Shown: piece by piece, positions 55,066-64,000 of the stretch | Numbering within the stretch: position 1 is the stretch's first letter | Layout of the letters: each line of letters opens with the position of its first letter | Assembly (NCBI GenBank): GCA_030386875.1 | Contig: CM059575.1 | Location: 46,096,859-46,160,858, forward strand | Length of the DNA stretch: 64,000 bases | From: Morinoia aosen | Taxonomy: Eukaryota; Arthropoda; Malacostraca; Amphipoda; Talitridae | Direction: 5' to 3' | Translations under genes and position numbers: made by a program | The notes under the pieces: generated by a model | Told to the model about the DNA's origin: nothing | Seen by the model: only the letters and a program-made list of their open reading frames with translations | The model's database searches: none

Positions 55066-55385
55066 TACCAGACTGGGGACAGGCGGACGTAAATCCACTA
55101 CCAGGGGATCTACATCTCGTGGCGTTATGCCTTGAGGTGAGGAAGCTTGCCGGACTTGCCAAACCCCTAAAGTTTCCGAACCCCTGCCATTTATATCATG
55201 GAGATTTCCTTTAGGACTCGAACCATTATCACGCAGTATTCTGAGCAATATATTGATGGATCGCGTTTGATGGTGGCTCATCAAACAAACTAAAATCAAT
55301 TACGTAAATTCTTTTTCAGGCAATAAAGGATCAAGTACCTGTATGTTCACTCTCATTCTTTACTTCCAGTGCTTGGAGACTCAAG

Positions 55386-55600
55386 GAGGGAACGGCGAGC
55401 GGCGGGCCTGGGCAGTGAGGTGGCTGCTCGTGTAGCCTGCCCCCAACTCGTACCATTTGCCGCCAAGCGCAAAGTTCCGGCTCGATTTATAGTTCTTGGA
55501 TTGTGGATTGAGTTGGAACGGCGAGCGGCGGGCCTGAGGGGTGAGGTGGCTGCTCGTGTAGCCTGCCCCCAACTCGTACCGTTGCCGCCAAGCACTCAGC
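55386..55600 (+). repeat. Direct repeat of about 85 bp, period 128
   Basis: GAACGGCGAGCGGCGGGCCT through GTGAGGTGGCTGCTCGTGTAG to CCCCAACTCGTACC and GCCGCCAAGC occurs at about 55387-55473 and again at about 55516-55596, nearly identical. Both are GC-rich islands in AT-rich DNA. They may be part of an LTR or promoter region; no coding role is seen. Confidence 0.75.
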
Positions 55601-56335
55601 TTCCGCACAATTTAAAATTCTTGATAACTTGCTCGCAGAAGCAAATAGATTTCTGAAACTGTACTTTTTCTTGATCCTTTACACGGCAATCCCATTTTAT
55701 TTGCTATAGGGCCTGCAGCATTTCGGTATGAACTTCCCATCTATCAGAAATTTTAATTTTCCTGAAATTTCTGTTAGAAATTTAGAAATTATTTCATTTT
55801 ACGTTTGCTAAGAGATTCGTATATTCATCTTACTTATTTCTGTCGACAACTATGAGCACCACAGCCGTCAGTTCAATGCAGCAGAACGAACGTTCTTTCC
55901 ATAATTAGGAGTATTTCCTCATCTTTATTTTGTTATTTCTTTCTCTTTTCTGTATTAATATTTAACGTCCGTATGACAAATATACCATGAAATACATTTT
56001 GTGTGTACACCAATAAACAGGGTTATAGATGTGGGGGTTGTGCAAAGTTTATAATGAATTAAATTTTGGCTAACGTTGTCTCGCTATTTCAAAATCATTC
56101 TCGAAGATGTTTTCAATCGATTTTCGGCTGAGCTGGGGGGAAGGGGGTAATTTACGCATTGCATGTAGTCTTTTTATTTTTTTATTTTTTTTCGTGCGTT
56201 CAGCGCGCACTAGCACTGAACTTTCAAATCGGAAAAAATTCTAAATTTCTGTAATTAAAATTATCACTTTGGATCAAAGCCGAATCTACCTATATGTACG
56301 AAATTTTGTGAATATTCTTCACTCAGATATGATAT

Positions 56336-57045
56336 CCGGCCTCAATGTTACTCCATTTTATCCCACGTACACATGTCCGTATAATGCTGAAGAGTTGTGT
56401 TGCTTCTTGACTATAACCTGATTTTTCTTAAAAAAATTCTGTGAAGAAATTAAAAACCAGTTCATTTTTTATGTTTTTCGAAGTCTTCTTCTCCGGTTAG
56501 TTATTTTTTTTGCGAAAAATTTCTTAGGATTACAGTGAGCTCAACTGTCATTTTCTGTGTAGTAGATGGTAGGTTGCTTTCATCTTTTATTTTATATATG
56601 TATTTTTTTCTAATATTTCATTTTCAATAAGTATATATATTAATATGTGTGTGTACGTGTGTAGGTGTATATATATGTATCTACATATATAGATATACAT
56701 GTTTCTATTTCATTTCTTTACGCAAAAACCATCCGGTTAATAAATTTTATTGCAATAGCGAAATGATTCAAAAATAGATGTATCACTTCCCCAGAGGGCG
56801 TTTCTATGTGAATCGGATTAATGTCAAGTATAATTAATGAAATAAAGTGCAATTTGAGCATATGAATCGTAGTAAAATTATCTTTCTGTCCGTATGTTGT
56901 ACAAGCCATGAATTTTGATATTGAGTGTATATTTGTTTACCCGTTTCTACCAATATTTTGTAGATATTTGTCAATCATGAGTGGTAACCGGCTTACACTG
57001 TATCTCTATTTTATCCCATGTACCCATGTCCGCATGATGTGGTGA
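56336..57045. repeat. Diverged direct repeat and TA/TG microsatellite
   Basis: ATTTTATCCCACGTACACATGTCCG at about 56360 recurs as ATTTTATCCCATGTACCCATGTCCG at about 57010, each within a longer similar stretch starting ATCCGG or ACCGG. A mixed TA/TG simple repeat fills 56590-56705. No gene recognised between 55.65 and 57.13 kb. Confidence 0.55.
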
Positions 57046-57134
57046 ATATCGAGAAGATATGAAATATGTTTTTGGTGGTGATAGGGCTTTGCATATTTTT
57101 AGGGCATATTTTTCATTTCTCATTCAACTACCCT

Positions 57135-57840
57135 TGACAGATAGACTATTGGCACACCACGTATGGTTTGTCTATTAGTACGCCTCGTATATTTTGTCTA
57201 TTAATCTGCTTCGTATGGTCTATCTACTTGTACACCTCCGATAGCTTGTCTACTAGTACACCTCGTATAGTTTGCCTATTATTATGCCTCGTATGGCTTA
57301 TCTATTTGTATACCTCGGATGGATTGTCAATTAGTACTCCTAGTATAGAACTTTTGTTAGACTACTAGCACACCACGTATGGTTTGTCTATTAGTACGCC
57401 TCGTATATTTTGTCTATTAATCTGCCTCGTATGGTCTCTCTATTTGTACACCTCTGATAGCTTGTCTATTAGTACACCTCGGATAGTTTGCCTATTATTA
57501 TGCCTCGTATGGCTTATCTATTTGTACACCTCGGATGGTTTGTCAATTAGTACTCCTAGTATAGAACTTTTGTTAGACTACTAGCACACCACGAATGGTT
57601 TGTCTAATAGTACGCCTCGTATATTTTGTCAGTCAATTAATATGCCTCGTATGGTCTATCTACTTGTACACCTCTGATAGTTTGTCTATTAGTACACCTC
57701 GTATGGCTTATCTACTTGTACACCTCGGATGGTTTGTCAATTAGTACTCCTCGTATGGAACATTTGTTTTAGGATGTCCTATATTAAGAAACTTTTAAAA
57801 GCCAATATGTTGGCATGTATCTCATGTGACAACTTTGAAA
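57135..57840 (+). repeat. 26-27 bp minisatellite with 216 bp higher-order unit (copy M1)
   Basis: Units of the TCGTATGGTTTGTCTATTAGTACACC type are repeated about 23 times. Larger blocks repeat with a period of 216 bp: CACACCACGTATGG starts at about 57150 and 57369 and a third start near 57585. Two 66-codon open frames 216 bp apart are a by-product. The array ends at 57770 in a conserved flank (GGATGTCCTATATTAAGAA, CATGTATCTCATGTGACAAC) and a T-rich run. Confidence 0.9.
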
Positions 57841-57980
57841 TACACATTTTTTCTTTTTTTTTTTTTTTGCACAGTCTTAAAATGTTCGCTGTAATAATTT
57901 CAGTGAATTCACTGATAGAGTACGGACAATTGCTTTTAAGTACTATTATAATTTAAAGCCATACAAAGTTTTTCGTCTGT

Positions 57981-58323
57981 TTTCTCAAAATCTGATTTTA
58001 CTCTTTTGAAAAAGTTAGCATCAAACAGGAATGTCATTGTAACCAAACCAGACAAAGGACGGGGAATAGTTCTGTTGGATAAGTCGACCTACCAAAACAG
58101 CATGAAACGGCTTATATCTGATCCGAATAAGTTTGTTGAAGTTATTGAACCAATAGAAAAATTAGTCCCTCGTATAGAAGATAAAATCAATATCTTTTCA
58201 CGAAAATTGAAAGGCTTGAAATACTCATATTCACATTTGTGTAATACTCATTTAAACTGTAATCAAACGGAATCGTACATTAGTACTCGGGGAATCTCAT
58301 ATTATATTACTTTTAAAGATTAA
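57981..58323 (+). pseudogene. Penelope-like element: start of RT
   Basis: A + strand frame reads KKLASNRNVIVTKPDKGRGI, VLLDKSTYQNSMKRLISDPN and KFVEV; the TKPDKGRGIV block followed by D/N-K-S-x-Y is the signature entry into the RT domain of Penelope-like elements. After about residue 70 the match fades (IFSRKLKGLKYSYSHLCNT) and the frame stops at 58321-58323. The catalytic core is missing. It could belong to the same family as the fragment at 53.3 kb. Confidence 0.78.
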
Positions 58324-58814
58324 ATCTACGCATCGTGCGGTGGATAATCTTTTGTATTTGCATGTATATGATTCCATATATATATGTGATCACGTGAAAT
58401 TTCACGTATATAAATATTTATGAGTGTAAATAAATCCTCGAAACTACTACGTGTATGTTCAACATAAAATTACCGTTTGAACATAAATATTTGAATGTTT
58501 GAACACTGCCATCAATGTCGAATTTTAAAGCAACATTAATGAGTAGTATAATGCTAAGTTTTTATAAATGACTCGCTTCGTTTACGCCGGTCAAAGATTT
58601 GAATCACACTCAGCCTCCTGATGCTGGACACTTGGCAGATTTAGCATATTTTACGACAGCTTGTTTTTATAGAAATTGGGACACTGGCGGAAATTTTATG
58701 TATTCCTTGCTTAAAGGAAAAATGATTGTCTCGCTCACCACATCCAATAGATACATATTAAACACAAAACTGCTCAAATAAACGTGTGATTATGTTAATT
58801 TTCAACTCGACTTA

Positions 58815-58915
58815 GGGCTAGATCAATTTGAATTTGACTTGGATTTATTTTAACTTGACTTGGATTAGTATGAACTTGACTTGGATTAATTTGAACTTGA
58901 CTTGGGATTTGATGT
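58815..58915 (+). repeat. 21-22 bp tandem repeat (four units)
   Basis: Four copies of a unit with the core GAACTTGACTTGGATTA, with the variants TTGAATTTG and TTTTAACTTG. It immediately precedes the GC-rich block. Confidence 0.8.
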
Positions 58916-58969
58916 AAAAAAGGTGTAGTACAATACTAAAAACCCCGGCCAAAACCACGGTTTAGGGCA

Positions 58970-59095
58970 CTATTCTGCCGGGGCCGGGGCCGGGGTCGGG
59001 GTGGGCAAAAATTTTCGTGGCTTGCCGGGGCCGGGGCCGGGGTCAGCAAAAATGGCCGGGGTTGGCCGGGGCCGGGGCCCCGGTCGGTCCATAGC
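58970..59095. repeat. GGGGCC-rich low-complexity block
   Basis: Runs of GGCCGGGGCCGGGG occur three times, separated by short AT spacers (GCAAAAATTTTCG and GCAAAAATGG). This is extreme for the AT-rich surroundings. G-runs of four on one strand could form quadruplexes. It borders the gypsy protease relic. Confidence 0.8.
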
Positions 59096-59109
59096 GACAG
59101 CGTAAGAAA

Positions 59110-59500
59110 GTGCACACCTCCATGCAGCTAGGCGAAACGACGGCCGCGGAGGATGGTAAGCGCCACATCCTACGTGCAGTCAGGTGCGTAGATTTGTTGT
59201 ACTTCATCGACTCCAACAATACTAGGTACTTGGTCGATAACGGCTCGGCGGTTAGCTTAATTCTGCCCGACGAAAAACATTCAACCAGACCCCTTCCTAC
59301 GATGTACTAGAGGCTAGCAACACTCCAATAGCCTTATACAGGACGGCGGAGAGAAACATTCGGCTCGCCCCCCAATTGCTCGTAAGCTGGGATTTTTTAG
59401 TGGCAGATATCAATCAACCTATAATAGGCATCGACTTCCTGCACTCGAACAAAATAAACGTCAGCAAGCGCAAGATTGTACAGCCACACCTCGAAAGCTG
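59110..59500 (+). pseudogene. Ty3/gypsy element: protease relic
   Basis: DLLYFIDSNNTRYLVDNGSAVSLIL is the retropepsin start; the catalytic D-T/S-G reads DNG. After a frameshift near 59308, NTPIALYRTAERNIRLAPQL and FLVADINQPIIGIDFLHSNK follow (the I-I-G-x-D-F-L block). The pol frame breaks at about 59500. Confidence 0.82.
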
Positions 59501-59518
59501 AAATTCCTTGTGAAAGAG

Positions 59519-59930
59519 TGTAAGGTAGTAAGTACAATTAACCTTAGAGGGCGCTGTAAGTCGTAGGTAGCTGCAACCGGTGGGCGTTCGAACGCGATCT
59601 CTCTTTCTGTTTACATGTAGCTCCCATGGTACTAGGCCGTAACACTGTCCGCTTGTTGGTAATACGTGAACGTGTACCTGGTGTATGTCCTGGACCTATA
59701 GTCAGTGTGCGGAGGAAACTACGTGGAGTGAGCTGTTAACTGTAAGCGTATACAATAGTATTCTGGTGACCACTGCTGTGTTCATGTTTAATGGCCGGAT
59801 TTTAACCTATGTCTTGTAAAAGAGAAAATAAAGTTCTTGTTCCTTCTGTGTTAAATAAAGACGTTCTTGTTCGTAAAGCGTTTGAAGAGCCACCTGGATC
59901 AAGAACTCAAGTCAACTCATTACAACGAGC
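59519..59930 (+). other. Possible LTR between gypsy protease and RT parts
   Basis: The gypsy pol relic is interrupted here by non-pol sequence that starts TGTAAGGTAG and holds two AATAAA boxes (near 59826 and 59854). This would suit a solo LTR; the right end (near ATTACA, 59920) and a target duplication (AAGAG against ACGAG) are unsure. Confidence 0.3.
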
Positions 59931-59934
59931 AAAC

Positions 59935-60264
59935 TTAAGTAGCACGAAAATTCACCAAATTCATCAACAAGCACCGCCAGAATTCAACGACACCCTCAAG
60001 GAGTGCCCTGAGACGCTGTTTGTACACGGACGCCCTTCTAAACAAGCAAGAAAAGATGTAGAACGCCACGTCGAAACGTTTGGTCCCCCGGTAAACGAGA
60101 GAACAAGGAGACTTTCTACAGAAAAACAGGAAAATCAAACGTCCTCTGAGATACTCGGAAACTTGAAAAACATTGGGGGTGGGGGCACTATTGGGGGCGA
60201 GCTGAAACTTGTGTGGTGGTATCTGGCGAACAGCTTGTTGAGACCACCACAACTTTCTTCATGA
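59935..60264 (+). pseudogene. Ty3/gypsy element: start of RT
   Basis: APPEFNDTLKECPETLFVHG, then VERHVETFGPPVNERTRRLS corresponds to the H-x-I-x-T-x-GPPV-x-x-R-x-RRL block that opens Ty3/gypsy RTs. A few residues later the match ends in a Gly-rich stretch and a stop. The frame itself starts at ATG 59809, inside the possible LTR. Confidence 0.72.
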
Positions 60265-60599
60265 GTCTGTCGATCAAACTTCTTCCACAATCCCCACCTC
60301 TCTGCTCCTCGGAGATCTCTTTCACGGTACTCTTCCTCTGAGGCTCCTAGCGCCTGCCGTCATGCTTTCTCCTATGGTTTTGAACAAGTTGCTCTTTTCG
60401 CCTCGTCTTCCTTCTTCTGGATACTTTTTCTTTCGCAAACGTAGCTATAGTCTTAGTCGTAGTCGTACTGTTACTACCACACAGACATCACTACCATCAC
60501 CGTTTCCGTCACGATTTCAAATACCTCAGAGCCTTCGAAAGCAATTCCATCGAGAAAGAAATAAAGACAGAAAGAAAGAAAGAAAAACCGATTATATCT

Positions 60600-60725
60600 A
60601 AAAAAGTTGCCCCATGAGATACATGCCAACATATTGACTTTTAAAAATTTCTTAATATAAGACGTCCTAAGACAAACGTTCCATATGAGGAGTACTAATA
60701 GACAAACTATACGATGTGTACTAGT
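60600..60725 (-). repeat. Minisatellite-bearing element, short copy M3
   Basis: Flank GCCCCATGAGATACATGCC, AATATAAGACGTCCTAAGAC, then only two to three 26 bp units. A GAAAGAAAGAAAG run lies just outside (60570-60590). A further scrap of units sits at 61198-61245. Confidence 0.75.
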
Positions 60726-61384
60726 TGTAAGCGCCATCCTGCACTCGTGTATGCGAACATGCAGAACAAGATCGTAGCGTAAGCATCTACGCTCGTGAGC
60801 TTCGCTTCGCATAGCACTTTGTTAACTGTGATTATAGGAATTCCTTTCGGTAGCACCGTTATATTATTTTTGTTTTTTCCTTGTACGCTCAGATTTGTCA
60901 TACAACCAACCTGTGTAATTATTGAATCAATATTTGCCGATAAATGTGGACAACTCAAAGCTAGTTTGTTCTGAACTTTGATTATTTTTTCGTGTTAAGA
61001 ATATATCGTTTGTTTCAGATCAGTCTTTACCAAGAACTCAATAATTTGAAACTGTGTGTTATATGTTATCTTGTCATCATCTTTGTAATCTTATATTATA
61101 ACGAAGACATTAATGGAGCGCCCTCGTTTGTCTTTACCGAGAAGTATCAGATTATTGAAAAATACTAAATGAAAGAGCCTTGGAATTCGGGCCTTCACTA
61201 GTAGACAAACAATCCGAGATGTACAAATAGGTGTGCTAATAGATTAACCCTCTCAAGAGATAGCTAAATAAAAAATAATAACTATCATCTCATGGTTATT
61301 TTATATTCCAAGCGATGGCTGACAACGTATAAATGATTCAAATACTACTAAACAATTCTTCGGAATCCCTAAGTTATTAGTTGA

Positions 61385-61459
61385 ATCGAAGTAAGAAAAT
61401 GACAAAAAACGCTATACCGAAACAGATTCACCCTGAATCGAAGAAACCAACTCGTGTAA
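61385..61459 (+). pseudogene. CR1-like LINE: RT fragment before the DR-A insert
   Basis: The last codons before the insert (IEETNSCK, ending at 61459) continue after the insert as NSCKFLFIITDKHLTF, with the duplicated 13 bp encoding the overlap. Upstream sequence is too decayed to read. Confidence 0.55.
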
Positions 61460-61828
61460 GATTATAGATTATAGTTTAAGCCTCCCTAACCGCTACAAAA
61501 AAGAGCGTATCGAAGAGAGGAAGGAGGAAGGCACCATTTAGTATGGAGACAAGAGAATGAGGAATCGATGCAGAAGGGGCATAGAAACAGTAAAGTTGAG
61601 GAAGAAGTTCATGAAATAAGATAAAAGTTGAAGAGAAAGTCAGAGGTACTGAAAAACAGGACGGTAGTGAACCGAAAAAGATGGTCCTTAACATAACAAA
61701 GAACATTTCACTTCAACAAAAAGAAGGCCTACCTAACTTTCAGCTCGGTCCCTCACATTTTTCCCCTGGGAGCGCCAATTCCCATAGATACAATAGTTGT
61801 ATCCCCCTGAGGGGGCCAACTCATGTAA
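61447..61828 (-). mobile_element. DR-A retroposon in CR1-like LINE, 13 bp target duplication
   Basis: The element proper is 61460-61815, on the minus strand. CCAACTCGTGTAA (61447-61459) and CCAACTCATGTAA (61816-61828) flank it, one change. Full copy with the head CCCCCTGAGGGGG reversed at 61804-61815, and the tail TAAACTATAATCTATAATCT next to 61460. Confidence 0.88.
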
Positions 61829-62421
61829 ATTTCTATTCATCATAACAGATAAACATCTGACCTTCAAAGAGCACATCGCTCATATTAGTTCTAAATTATC
61901 AAAATCCATCGGAATCCTGAATAAAGTTAAAAATTACCTGCCTGAAACGGCCTTACTAATGCTCTATCGAACGTTCATTTCACCATACTTGCAATACGGA
62001 ATAATGCATGACATGGAACTGATAAAAATTAAACCAATGTAATTTTTACTCTGAAAAAAGAGCCAGAGTAAAGAACCTAGAACATAATGCTCACACAAAT
62101 GATTCATTCAAAAATTTACAAATACTTAAACTCTCGGATCTCTACAAAATCTCCATCTGCAATTTCATTTACAAAACATTAGCTAATGATGACGACAATA
62201 GCCTACAACAATTATTAACTGCGCAAACTGGTCATCACGACCATTTAACGCGAAATAGAAGTAAATTCATGCTTCCTTATTATTCAAAGGCCCGCTTGCA
62301 ACACAGTATACTATTCGTTGGAACTAAAATTTGGTACTCAATACCTGCCGAGATCCGTGAATGTAATTCTTACAAGGTATTCAAAAGAAATCTTGATTCT
62401 CACTTCTTATCAGAATACTAG
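61817..62421 (+). pseudogene. CR1-like LINE: C-terminal RT region
   Basis: FLFIITDKHLTFKEHIAHIS, KSIGILNKVKNYLPETALLM and LYRTFISPYLQYGI (61830-62010), a frameshift at about 62040, then an open frame without ATG: LQILKLSDLYKISICNFIYK, SKFMLPYYSKARLQHSILF, TKIWYSIPAEIRE, ending at TAG 62419-62421. These are the thumb and C-terminal blocks of CR1-like ORF2. The LINE 3' UTR follows. Confidence 0.87.
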
Positions 62422-63540
62422 TCGTGTAAGATCACCAAGTCAAATCCTGCCTCCTACATGTCTGGTCCTAATAATGTAATTTGCCATGAGTAATATCGCC
62501 GATTTTCAGTCTGCTCTTAAATCGTTATCGAATATATTGTTAAATATAGTCCATATGACCTATGTTGTAAAATGAAGCATCAATATCGAGTTCATTATCT
62601 TGTTCATCAGTCTAATACAAAACTAGGCTAAGTGAATTAGGTTAAACATTATTGTACACCCTAGAATAATGTAATGGTAGGATGCCCTAGAAGTTGCTGA
62701 ACTTATTCGGGCCCACAGGAAGCTATACTCAAATTTGACCATTGTATTAGACTTAAGAAACATTCTACCTCTGTATCACCTGGGGTAAATAAATTGTTTA
62801 AATTGTTTAGATTGAAACACCATCGTAAATGACTATCAAGTTTTGAGAAAAGGTTAGTCACAAAGTAATTTATAAAGAACATCGCCCAACACAGCACGCA
62901 CGTCTAGAAAGACGTTAACAAACTTACACGCAAAAATGAAATTCATGGCTTGTTCAGCGTATGAACAGAGATAATTTTCTTATGAGCGCTTTATTTCATG
63001 TCTGTTTATATTTTTCATTTCTTCTATTCAGAAAAGTGCCCTCTGGGGTCGTGATAGATCTATTTTTGAATCATTAAGCAAGCGTAATAAATATACTTAT
63101 TTCTGGAATTTGGTTGTGTTATCTGGTCGCAGAGCCTCTGGTTAAATGTAATGTGTCTTGAGGTTTTGCTTTTACGTACATATAGTTTGCAAAAACTTTA
63201 TAAATAGAAGAGGAAGAGGAGTGATGGACCGCCCATGGATTCCATAATGTAGAACTTGAAGACGATGACGAAGACGAAGACACCACCCTCAAGGGTCTCC
63301 CTTCTAAATTGCGAAATACTATTGCGAAGTGAAGAAGTTGTTAAATAAGATGACTCGAGCTCCAGAGAGCTAAACCATGAATGGTTAAACTTCCTCGGTA
63401 ATCACAGAGTCCCTAAATCCTCTGCAACGACCACCCTTACGGACCGGTAGTGCCGGAGCTCCGCTCTTTCACCGCGTTAAAGGTCGGACTTCACTGCCAG
63501 TAATGGTTGCGCACACTCAAGAAGGATGCCGGTATAATCT
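62422..63540. other. No recognised gene
   Basis: LINE 3' UTR remains at first, then AT-rich DNA. Near 63240-63320 a + strand frame has an acidic run (ELEDDDEDEDTTLKGL) that I cannot assign. Confidence 0.45.
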
Positions 63541-64000
63541 AAAGGGGCCCTTACACGCTCAAAAAAAGCGTCAAAATTTTGCATCAAAATTTTGACGCGT
63601 AATTTTGATACAAAATTTGATGCTTAATTGCTCACATACGTTAGGCGTTTTTTCCATCAAAATTCAGTATCGTCAAAATCTTCGACATGGATGCATCAGT
63701 GGCCATAGCACTAGTGTTCGCATTGGATTCTGATAAGCCTCCTTCTAAACGTCGGAAATGGTCAAAAGACTGGTATTTAAAACGCAAAACCTACGGACAC
63801 GTCAACCTTCTCCAAGAATTACGTTTTAATGAACCAAAGGACTTCCGTAACTTCCTTCGAATGGATGCGATGAGTTACTCGGCCATGTCGAGCCATTGAT
63901 AAGGAAAGAAGACACTGCCATGCGTCCATTCACACCACCAAGTGAACGCTTATCCATCACACTCAGGTACCTGGCGTCTGAAAATTCTTATGAAGACTTG
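63541..64000 (+). mobile_element. PIF/Harbinger element, 5' part (runs off the window)
   Basis: The terminus AGGGGCCCTTACACGCTCAA at about 63540 has the GGGCC-CTTACACG form of Harbinger ends, and a preceding TAA (63537-63539) fits the three-base TWA target duplication. Several AAAATTTTG hairpins follow. The transposase begins at 63687. The right end is beyond the window. Confidence 0.78.
63687..64000 (+). pseudogene. PIF/Harbinger transposase, N-terminal part
   Basis: ATG at 63687 opens MDASVAIALV, then RRKWSKDWYLKRKTYGHVNL and LLQELRFNEPKDFRNFLRMD, the N-terminal signature of HARBI1-type transposases. The frame ends at 63897-63899, but a shift of one base at about 63865-63872 leads into HVEPLIRKEDTAMRPFTPPS and LSITLRYLASENSYEDL, the next conserved block, which runs to the window end. 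The DDE nuclease lies outside. Either a frameshift mutation or an assembly error accounts for the break. Confidence 0.85.

Noticed and set aside
57168..57584. Two identical-looking 66-codon genes
   Set aside because: They are reading frames through a minisatellite with a 216 bp period.
1..64000. CRISPR array, operon, phage or bacterial island
   Set aside because: No direct-repeat array with unique spacers, no ribosome binding sites and compact genes; spliced exons and eukaryotic transposons throughout.

Overview
The window is AT-rich arthropod nuclear DNA, most likely from an insect. It holds one recognisable host gene, with GT-AG introns, surrounded by dense layers of old transposable elements. 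The mix (BEL/Pao and Ty3/gypsy LTR elements, I-like, jockey-like and CR1-like LINEs, Penelope-like elements, tRNA-derived SINEs, Tc1/mariner, piggyBac-like and PIF/Harbinger DNA elements) is typical of arthropods. The species cannot be fixed from sequence alone.

Layout. 1-4.1 kb holds transposon relics (diverged inverted repeat, Tc1-like transposase, RNase H fragment, non-LTR tail). About 4.1-6.9 kb shows no recognisable gene. 7.4-17.9 kb on the + strand carries the last six recognised exons of a class IX unconventional myosin (Myo9): a basic linker, a C1 zinc domain split over two exons, a RhoGAP domain split over two exons, an acidic tail, and a stop at 17908, followed by a 3' UTR of up to about 1.4 kb. 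The motor and IQ exons lie upstream or were not recognised. Introns and the downstream intergenic region (20.5-30.6 kb) are full of a dispersed repeat of about 360 bp, here called DR-A.

28.7-39.2 kb is a nested stack on the minus strand. Two jockey-like LINE copies are cut by a DR-A copy, a 1.8 kb TA-flanked TIR element that itself contains a SINE and a minisatellite element, a second SINE, a 781 bp TA-flanked MITE, a 1.0 kb solo LTR, and a 1.47 kb TTAA-flanked element. At several cuts, removing the insert rejoins the host LINE reading frame. 39.7-46.3 kb (+) holds an RT relic and a near full-length but broken I-like LINE with RNase H, interrupted by an inverted pair of Penelope-type terminal repeats and a SINE. 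46.9-52.8 kb (-) is a broken BEL/Pao element (gag, protease, RT, RNase H, integrase). 53.2-54.7 kb has a Penelope N-terminal fragment and a CR1-like RT end. 54.9-58.9 kb is repeats, including a 26-27 bp minisatellite with a 216 bp higher-order period. 59.1-60.2 kb is a broken Ty3/gypsy protease and RT start. 61.4-62.4 kb is a CR1-like LINE end split by a DR-A copy. The right edge (63.54-64.0 kb) enters a PIF/Harbinger element.

The most interesting signals are three. DR-A has five copies with clear 11-14 bp target duplications, 5' truncation, a variable short-repeat tail and an unusual run of three short palindromes at its 5' end. Five hammerhead-like motifs have covarying stems next to Penelope sequence. 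The nested insertions can be dated relative to each other by which element cuts which. All element protein genes seen here are broken, and nothing indicates a prokaryotic system, CRISPR or an operon.
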